Shown here: in pieces, positions 31,088 through 36,745 of the stretch
Layout of the letters: each line of letters opens with the position of its first letter
How positions within the stretch are numbered: the stretch's first letter is position 1
Source of the DNA: RBG-13-43-22 sp040755035
Lineage (GTDB): Bacteria; Desulfobacterota; RBG-13-43-22
DNA length: 36,745 bases
Assembly: GCA_040755035.1 (NCBI GenBank)
Contig: JBFMBU010000025.1
Coordinates: 1-36,745, forward strand
Reading direction: 5' to 3'
The notes under the pieces: model-generated
The model's input: only the letters and a program-made list of their open reading frames with translations
What the model was told of the DNA's origin: nothing
The model's database searches: none
Position numbers and translations under genes: made by a program

Positions 31088-33019
31088 ATGGATATACTTC
31101 AAAAAAGGTTTGCGGTTCTTTTGGGGGGACTGTGGCTATTCCTTTTTGCCGCAGGTGCCGTCAACCCCTGTTTCGGGGCCAAGGCAAAAAAAACAGATCC
31201 CAGAGCAGAACTGATCCAGATCGAAGAACAGGTCTTGCCGGACCGATTGCGTGTAGTCTTGAAAACCACCCAACCGGTAACCTTTCGGGACCTGACCTTG
31301 TCCAATCCTTATCGTCTGGTCTTTGATCTGAGCCCCTGCCGCTTAGGGAAAGGAAAAATTTTCCAAGTAAAAAATCCTCCGCTTGAAAAAATCAGGTATG
31401 CCATGTTTAAGCCTGATACGGTGCGGGTGGTTTTCTACACCGCGCAGGCCCAGGCTTTCCAAACCTCCATAAAAAAAGGAGAACCTTTTCAGATTAATGT
31501 GGACTTGCTGTCCAATCTTCCCCCCAAAAAGGTAACCTCGCGGGAGAAACCCGTGGAGGAGGGCCTGCCGAAAACTAATTTGAACGAATTTATAAAAGAA
31601 AAAAATCTAGAACAAACCCTTTTAAAAAAGGAGCGGGTACTCTCCCAACGCCCCAAGGTAACCTTTGATTTCTATATGACCAATCTTCATAATGTCCTGC
31701 GCCTGATCGGGGAAGTCGGTGGGGTCAACATTTTAATCAATGACGAAGTGAAAGAAAAGAAAATCACTTTAAGCCTGAAAGAGGTCGACTGGGAGGAGGC
31801 TTTCGATTCTATTCTGGAAACGTATAATCTTAAAAAAAGGATCCAGAATGATAGGACCTTCTTAGTCATCCCCAGTGAACTGGCCAAAAAAATGGATGCT
31901 GACGAGGTCAAACACCGCCAGGATAAAGCCAAGATGAGGCAGGAGGAGCTGAAGACCGAGGAACTGGAACGAAAAGCGCCGGATCAATGGGAATCGCGTG
32001 AGATCCAAATAAAGAATGTGGATGCCAAGAGCGTTGAAGAGATTATTCAGACCACGCTGGAAAAAGAAAGAAAGATCGTAGGCGAAAAGGGAACCGGAAC
32101 CACCATCACCGAAACCATAAAACCCCCGACCGGGGTGAATGTCCTGATTATTTCCGTTCCCCAATCGAATACGATCATTGCCCGCGGACCAATAAAGGAA
32201 TTGGATTATATCGAAGAATTGATTAAAAAAATCGATCAACCCATTTCCCAGGTCATGATCGAGGCCCGGATTGTAGAAGCCGACGCCAATTTTACCCGGG
32301 ACCTGGGGATCCGTTGGGGCGGCGGGGTAACCTTCGCCGATGCCAACAGCCCTTTTGCCGGAGCGATTCGGGGTACGGAATCGGGCGGGACCGGGGCCGG
32401 GAACAATTATGCCGTCAACCTGCCCTTAGCCGCTACCTCTGCAGCCTTCGGCGGTTTGGGATTCGCCTTTGCTTCGACCAACTTTAATATTGATGTCCGC
32501 ATCCAGGCCATGGAGCAACAGGGGCGGGGGAAGACCATTTCCTCCCCCAAGGTGCTGACCATGGACAACCAGCCGGCCTACATCAAACAGGGGCAATCCA
32601 TTCCGGTAACCACCCGTGATCCCAACAACGCCTATTCAACGGTCTATCGAGATGCCGCTTTGGTCCTTAAAGTAACTCCCCATATTTCCAGCAGTAAGAA
32701 AATCAGGGTCAAGGTGAAAATCGAGAAAAACGAACCGGATTTTACTAAAGTGGATTCTCTGGGGAACCCGACCATTAAAACCAAAGAGGCCGAAACGGAG
32801 ATGCTGGTCAACGATGGAGATACGGTAGCCATCGGTGGAATTCTTTTTAAAAAGGAGCAGACTCAGGAAAATAAAGTCCCCGGACTGGCCAGTATCCCTG
32901 TTTTAGGATGGCTTTTTAAAACGCGTAACCGTCTGACCGAAGATACGGAACTGCTTATTTTTCTAACCCCTAAAATAATGAGATCCAACCTCTCCGAACG
33001 CTTCGGGTCTGAGAGCTAA
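31088..33019 (+). CDS. pilQ: Type IV pilus secretin PilQ
   Basis: 643 residues from ATG 31088; a TTG at 31067 is an alternative start adding seven residues. Signal peptide to about residue 32, one AMIN domain (about 45-130; LRVVLKTTQPVTFRDLTLSN) instead of the two or more seen in many PilQ proteins, then a secretin/TonB short N-terminal domain (KVTFDFYMTNLHNVLRLIGE), a Secretin_N domain with a charged insert, and the C-terminal secretin channel (MIEARIVEADANFTRDLGIRWG-type start, VPGLASIPVLGWLFKT, LLIFLTPKI). It forms the outer-membrane pore for the pilus. Last gene of the operon. Confidence 0.95.
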   Translation: MDILQKRFAVLLGGLWLFLFAAGAVNPCFGAKAKKTDPRAELIQIEEQVLPDRLRVVLKTTQPVTFRDLTLSNPYRLVFDLSPCRLGKGKIFQVKNPPLEKIRYAMFKPDTVRVVFYTAQAQAFQTSIKKGEPFQINVDLLSNLPPKKVTSREKPVEEGLPKTNLNEFIKEKNLEQTLLKKERVLSQRPKVTFDFYMTNLHNVLRLIGEVGGVNILINDEVKEKKITLSLKEVDWEEAFDSILETYNLKKRIQNDRTFLVIPSELAKKMDADEVKHRQDKAKMRQEELKTEELERKAPDQWESREIQIKNVDAKSVEEIIQTTLEKERKIVGEKGTGTTITETIKPPTGVNVLIISVPQSNTIIARGPIKELDYIEELIKKIDQPISQVMIEARIVEADANFTRDLGIRWGGGVTFADANSPFAGAIRGTESGGTGAGNNYAVNLPLAATSAAFGGLGFAFASTNFNIDVRIQAMEQQGRGKTISSPKVLTMDNQPAYIKQGQSIPVTTRDPNNAYSTVYRDAALVLKVTPHISSSKKIRVKVKIEKNEPDFTKVDSLGNPTIKTKEAETEMLVNDGDTVAIGGILFKKEQTQENKVPGLASIPVLGWLFKTRNRLTEDTELLIFLTPKIMRSNLSERFGSES

Positions 33020-33228
33020 TGGGAAAAAGGGAGGGCGCTTTGCTAAGGGTCCTCCCCTCCCCCACTCTGCACTAATCCCTAATAACCCTTTTCTTTCACC
33101 GGCTATCATTTTCCCGTCTGAGATCTAACTAAATCTCAGGTGAAGTTTCGGAAGTCCATCACGAACCCTTTGGTCCGTCCGATAATTTCAAAAAGGAATA
33201 ATGTTGAAACCCTTGGTACAACACCCTT
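33020..33228. other. Intergenic region between convergent pilQ and the FlgO-like gene
   Basis: A GGGAGG/CCTCCC inverted repeat (about 33030-33063) and a TGAGAT/ATCTCA hairpin (about 33119-33137) are present, but neither runs into a T-tract. They may still end transcription from either side. No gene is seen. Confidence 0.35.
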
Positions 33229-34365
33229 TTAAAAAGGCTGCAACCTGTTTTTAGGGTCCACCACATGATGCACCCGGATTTGAGGTTCTCCCAAGGCATC
33301 GGCAAGCGGGAAAAAATACAGATAGTTGGTAGACCCGGATTGAATGGAAAACGATTCTGAAAAGGTTTTATAGGTTTTTGTTGCGTGATTTTTTAACAAA
33401 CTGAAGAAAATAGAGTGTTTCCCTTCCTCGATCAGATCGTCAAACCAAATCGTATCGCCTTCAAAACCGCTCAGCAGATTATGATACTCTTTTTTCCGAA
33501 AACCTTCCCAGTTTTTGGCGGCCTTTAATTCTTTATCATCCATCCAGCAGAAGAGGTCTTTCTCATATAGGTTCTTGCCTGTATTCTCAAAGAGATTCGA
33601 GTGAACTTTTCCGGCGGTCCGCCCGGCGGGCGCGCTATTTTCAGATGCGGGATATTTGCTTCTTTTTATCTTTATCGAGGACAAGATAACCACTCTCCCT
33701 TTGGCGACCTGGGGGACCTGAATCACCGCCAGCCCCTTTTCCACCTCTGGAGAGGACAGGGGGGTACTGATGAGCTGTTCCCTGTAAATATCCGTCCTTC
33801 CGCTTTCACTTTCCACCAGACTGATCGTCTTATAGAAAGGGATCAGGTTGACTTCGATTTTTACGCGGTTTCCCGCCTCCGGGCTGACCTGGCCGGTGAT
33901 GATCAAATCAACGGGAAAGGGCGTAAATTTTTTTATCAAATCTTGTTGAAAATTTCTTTGAGAGGCGGCACTCCATTGAGGGTCGGCTTTCATGCCTGTT
34001 TTTAAGCTTTGGCTTACCGGGTGGTCTTTTCCATAGACATGAAACTGATTTCCTTTTTCCAGGGCGGCCCGAAGCTGCAGGCCGATGACGTTGCCGAGTT
34101 CAATATCCTGCCCCGCGGGATTTAAAAAATCGGCCACGATCACCCCGATTATCGGTCTCAATCGGTAATCGAATCCAAGGTCTGCGGCTTTTTGCCCAAT
34201 AGATTCGGTCATGGTTTGAACAAGGCCCTGGATGGAATCGGGTAACGATATCGCTTGAGCAGCAGAAGCTTCTTTCTGGGCCTGGCTGTTTTTAACCATC
34301 CCCGCCGAAAATAGGAAAACAAACAGTACAAAAAGAATCCACACTTTTTTCATTGGTCCCCGCAT
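33229..34365 (-). CDS. Exported FlgO-like protein of unknown function
   Basis: 378 residues from ATG 34365, which has GGGAG seven bases upstream; the open frame extends further but without a ribosome site. Signal peptide MKKVWILFVLFVFLFSAGMV then NSQAQ. The first domain resembles FlgO or TolB-like assembly folds (RPIIGVIVADF, then NVIGLQLRAALEKGNQFHVY, and later DLIITGQVS). The C-terminal third (NWEGFRKKEYHNLLSGFEG, then KHSIFFSLL) is not recognised. The partner at 34452-34856 lies 86 bases upstream on the same strand. Periplasmic or outer-membrane location is inferred from the signal peptide. Confidence 0.6.
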   Translation of the reverse strand: MRGPMKKVWILFVLFVFLFSAGMVKNSQAQKEASAAQAISLPDSIQGLVQTMTESIGQKAADLGFDYRLRPIIGVIVADFLNPAGQDIELGNVIGLQLRAALEKGNQFHVYGKDHPVSQSLKTGMKADPQWSAASQRNFQQDLIKKFTPFPVDLIITGQVSPEAGNRVKIEVNLIPFYKTISLVESESGRTDIYREQLISTPLSSPEVEKGLAVIQVPQVAKGRVVILSSIKIKRSKYPASENSAPAGRTAGKVHSNLFENTGKNLYEKDLFCWMDDKELKAAKNWEGFRKKEYHNLLSGFEGDTIWFDDLIEEGKHSIFFSLLKNHATKTYKTFSESFSIQSGSTNYLYFFPLADALGEPQIRVHHVVDPKNRLQPF

Positions 34366-34451
34366 TTTTGATCTCCCCGTTTTGGTCCTTAGGCTGGCTT
34401 GGTTGATTGGCAAGAAATACCTCAGTATTAATCGTCGATAGGCCCAAGCAT

Positions 34452-34856
34452 TTATCTGCCGGTTGCCGGAAAATAGATACGATCACCAACGGCGATTTCC
34501 TTGTCGCTGGCTTCTATCACCCCTAAAAGCAAACGATCATTAACCGGTCCCAAAACAATCACCTGACCCGCCTTGTAAAAAGGGACAGGGGTCTTGTTTT
34601 CTGCTGTCAGAGAGGTCGGTTGGTAAATTTCCAAGAGATCCCCTTTCTTGACCGGACGATTTTTATCCAGGGCGACAAAGATCTTATCTCCGGCAGAAAG
34701 GGCTTGTTTCCTTTCTTCCAGAGGGGCGACGATCGAACCGGACAACTGGTCCGCCGGACGAATTTCCTGAGAAGCCCCGTGAGCCCAAGCCAAAAAGGTA
34801 AAGAAGCAGCCAATTACCAAAAACCCTATAAAAACCCTTTGTTTGCGTTTGCCCAT
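34452..34856 (-). CDS. Small exported protein with FlgT-C or SH3-like repeat
   Basis: 134 residues with a signal peptide (FIGFLVIGCFFTFLAWAHGA). The mature part has two short related beta modules, ALSAGDKIFVALDKNRPVKK, GDLLEIYQP and AGQVIVLGPVNDRLLLGVIE followed by VGDRIYFP. That GD-hydrophobic, G-V-I pattern recalls the C-terminal domain of FlgT and of LysM-linked envelope proteins, but the match is weak. Pairing with a FlgO-like gene supports a shared envelope role. I do not assign a function. Confidence 0.5.
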   Translation of the reverse strand: MGKRKQRVFIGFLVIGCFFTFLAWAHGASQEIRPADQLSGSIVAPLEERKQALSAGDKIFVALDKNRPVKKGDLLEIYQPTSLTAENKTPVPFYKAGQVIVLGPVNDRLLLGVIEASDKEIAVGDRIYFPATGR

Positions 34857-34989
34857 GCCTTTCCCCTTATCTAAAATGTTATAACCGGAAAAAAGTCTAT
34901 CTGGTCGAATCGTTGCCGTCTATTCTTTATGAACAACTTCCTTTCTCCTCGGTTTTCATCCGGAAAAGATTTACCGGGATGAAAACCGA

Positions 34990-35637
34990 TTAGTTTCCTT
35001 TTTCCCCCAGGGACTCTTCAAGCTGGGAAAAGGCATTGATATAAAAGTCTGCTTCAAGTGATGGGTTTTTGTAAGCCATAAAAGGCACTCCAGCGTTCCT
35101 TGCCGTCTGGGCATCAACCTCCGAATCTCCAATAAAAAGGGTCTTTAGAGGATCAACCTCGAAAAAATCTATGATCTTATGGACCGATTCAGGATCGGGT
35201 TTGGGTCGGGTAACATCCAAGGAACTGACCACCAAATCGAAACAGTCATCCAAGCCAAAGGTCGTTAAAACCTGCCTGATAGTCGTTGATCGATTGGTGG
35301 AAACGGCGGTTTTTATTTTCGGTCGGATTGTCCTTAACAGTTCCCGCAAACCGGGTTCCATCTCCATCAGAACCATAAATGGAGTATAATCAAGATCTTT
35401 GGTGTAAGACAGCACCGCATCCCGCAGGTGATTGTCTCCGAAGAGGTAGGTAATGGATTCCCCGGCAGTATGCATATGGACATAGTCCAAGTCGATTTTG
35501 GCCATGGGGGGTTTTCCAAAATAATTTAATAAATGGTTATAAAAGGCCTCATTGGCTCTTCGAGAATCAAATAAAACCCCATCACAATCAAAAATAACCA
35601 CTTCCGGTTTGGTTGATAAGTTGGGAATTTGTTCCAT
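34990..35637 (-). CDS. HAD-superfamily hydrolase (phosphoglycolate phosphatase-like)
   Basis: 215 residues. All four HAD motifs are present: DCDGVLFDS (nucleophile and acid Asp), the Ser-Thr-Asn of AVSTNRS, Lys in RPKPDPES, and FIGDSEVDAQTA. A helical cap domain lies between motifs I and II (about 25-95), as in Gph and PGMB. Predicted Mg-dependent phosphatase of a small metabolite, with the substrate unknown. It sits alone, divergent from the AAA+ remnant. Confidence 0.9.
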   Translation of the reverse strand: MEQIPNLSTKPEVVIFDCDGVLFDSRRANEAFYNHLLNYFGKPPMAKIDLDYVHMHTAGESITYLFGDNHLRDAVLSYTKDLDYTPFMVLMEMEPGLRELLRTIRPKIKTAVSTNRSTTIRQVLTTFGLDDCFDLVVSSLDVTRPKPDPESVHKIIDFFEVDPLKTLFIGDSEVDAQTARNAGVPFMAYKNPSLEADFYINAFSQLEESLGEKGN

Positions 35638-35754
35638 ATAATTGTGTTTAAAAATATACTAAATTTTGTCTCTTCCGAACCAAAATGTCAAGAAAAAACG
35701 ATAAACTACTGCTCTTTTCCTCATTTTCTTTTTCGGTTTTACTCCCTTGTGGAA

Positions 35755-36204
35755 ACCAAAGAAATGCCGGCCTCTTTTTCTTTGGTCCGAACCGTTCCCG
35801 GGACCTATCTTGTTGACCTGTTCCCCTATTGCCCTATTGAATGCAGAATGGCCAGTCCGCTCCTTCCCGAAATGGACGGAATTGAGAAATTAAAGGGGGG
35901 CTTTATTATCGGGGCCACCAGCCAACCGGAACTACTGGACCCTTCCCTCCTTCGACCGGGCCGTTTTGAATGGCCCATCGACCTCTCCCTTCCCAACGAA
36001 GCTGAGCGGCTGGAAATTATTAAAACCCACTTTCAGGGTAACCCCCCCTCCCCGGAAATACCCTGGGGTTGGTCCGGGGCTCAAATCGAGGCCCTCTGCC
36101 GTCAGGCGGCCCTAGCCTGGTTCCGTCAGGGGATGAAGGAGGGTTGTTCTGAAGTACACCCTTTTTTACTGGGAAAAACCCTTTTTGAAAAGGGCCAGGG
36201 GTGA
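35755..36204 (+). pseudogene. AAA+ ATPase fragment lacking Walker A and B
   Basis: The frame encodes LLPEMDGIEKLKG, GATSQPELLDPSLLRPGRFE and a C-terminal helical lid, which are the late part (second region of homology) of a classical CDC48/FtsH-type AAA domain. Upstream of it, only a short PASFSLVRTVPGTYL stretch remains and then CRMASPLLPEMDGI, so the Walker A, Walker B and the segment between appear deleted. No start codon with a ribosome site is evident. It is best read as a decayed gene, though a translated fragment cannot be excluded. Convergent with the helicase gene. Confidence 0.65.
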
Positions 36205-36211
36205 AAAAAAA

Positions 36212-36745
36212 TCAATTCTCCGTCCGGGGTCGTGCAGGTCTTCTTCTCCTGGATCCGGACCGGGAGGGGGCATCTTTTTGGCTTAAACGGCTTCTTTGCC
36301 TGGGCTTCTCGTACCTGTCCCGCCTTTTCTGCCCGGTCGGCTTCGACAGACTGAGCCATTCTTCCTCCGGTTGGATGCAGCTTAGTTTCCTTCCCATGAA
36401 CGCTTCTATGGGGGGTAGATAAAAGGCCTCGGCTTCATCGGCGAAACTGATGGAAGTCCCGGCCGCGCCGGCCCGCCCGGTGCGGCCGATGCGGTGCACG
36501 TAATCTTCCGGGTCATGGGGTAAATTAAAATTGATTACGTGATCCATCCCTTCGATGTGCAACCCTCGTCCGGCTACATCCGTGGCCACTAAGACCCGGA
36601 ATCTACCGCTTTTAAATTGCTCCAGGCGTTGGAGTCTTTTTTGTTGGGGGATATCACCCGAGAGTTCCGCGCAGGCGATCCCGTAGCGGGCCAGCGTCTC
36701 GGCCAATCGTCGCACCTCATCTTTACGATTACAAAAAACCAGAGC
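36212..36745 (-). CDS. DEAD-box RNA helicase, C-terminal part (cut by window edge)
   Basis: The minus-strand frame is open to base 36745, so the N-terminal RecA domain lies beyond the window. 177 residues visible: the helicase C domain with motif IV-like ALVFCNRKDEVRRLAETLA, motif V TDVAGRGLHIEGMDHVINF and motif VI HRIGRTGRAG, then a basic tail rich in Arg, Ser and Lys. This layout is that of RhlE/RhlB-like helicases that remodel RNA or ribosomes. The tail is unlike the longer tail of DeaD/CsdA. The AAA+ remnant ends seven bases away on the other strand. Confidence 0.92.
   Translation of the reverse strand, partial: ALVFCNRKDEVRRLAETLARYGIACAELSGDIPQQKRLQRLEQFKSGRFRVLVATDVAGRGLHIEGMDHVINFNLPHDPEDYVHRIGRTGRAGAAGTSISFADEAEAFYLPPIEAFMGRKLSCIQPEEEWLSLSKPTGQKRRDRYEKPRQRSRLSQKDAPSRSGSRRRRPARPRTEN

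Overview
The window looks like a chromosomal segment of an uncultured or anaerobic member of the Desulfobacterota (the former Deltaproteobacteria). The evidence is the gene content and order rather than any single marker: a hisC-cmk-rpsA-sppA block next to an IHF/HU gene, a large Alu-domain SRP RNA, a Geobacter-like pilMNOPQ operon, a tungsten-type aldehyde:ferredoxin oxidoreductase and beta-oxidation-type CoA enzymes. Starts are often TTG or GTG behind good Shine-Dalgarno sites, and TAG is used as an ordinary stop.

Left part (1-4342): the 3' end of an acyl-CoA dehydrogenase, an orphan family 5 (peptide/nickel type) ABC substrate-binding protein, and a convergent two-gene unit of a GHMP sugar kinase closely resembling plant galacturonokinase plus a sugar-1-phosphate nucleotidyltransferase (4-base ATGA overlap). 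Accessory island (about 4470-6660): a HepT/MntA (HEPN/MNT) toxin-antitoxin pair with its own promoter sits between two copies of one RTX-like gene. The left copy is a 3' remnant that has lost eleven repeat units exactly in register. The right copy has a signal peptide, fifteen consecutive 11-residue repeats, and an in-frame TAG just after the signal peptide.

Middle (6716-16675, all minus strand): aldehyde:ferredoxin oxidoreductase, thiolase and 3-hydroxyacyl-CoA dehydrogenase (fatty acid or aromatic CoA-thioester metabolism), then an HDAC-family deacetylase-gatC-gatA operon (no gatB here), then recN and a nucleoside phosphorylase. A cold-shock gene (16966-17169) has a long structured leader and a textbook terminator. 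Several intergenic gaps carry degenerate short repeats able to form hairpins.

Pilus and housekeeping part (17379-33019): a minor pilin/prepilin peptidase cluster (pilX-like, pilW-like, fimT/gspH-like, pilD) on the minus strand; a YciO/Sua5-family gene behind a strong promoter and a structured leader; sppA, rpsA, cmk and hisC on the minus strand; ihf/hup and SRP RNA on the plus strand; an AT-rich 0.6 kb interval with a candidate small RNA and the pilM promoter; then pilMNOPQ. Two inverted copies of a structured intergenic repeat of about 115 bases flank the yciO-sppA-rpsA-cmk segment. Together the two pil clusters supply the inner-membrane alignment complex, secretin, minor pilins and prepilin peptidase of a type IV pilus; the motor ATPases and major pilin are not in the window.

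Right end (33229-36745): two exported proteins (one FlgO-like), an HAD phosphatase, an AAA+ ATPase remnant without its Walker motifs, and the 3' part of a DEAD-box RNA helicase cut by the window edge. No tRNA, CRISPR array or transposase was seen.
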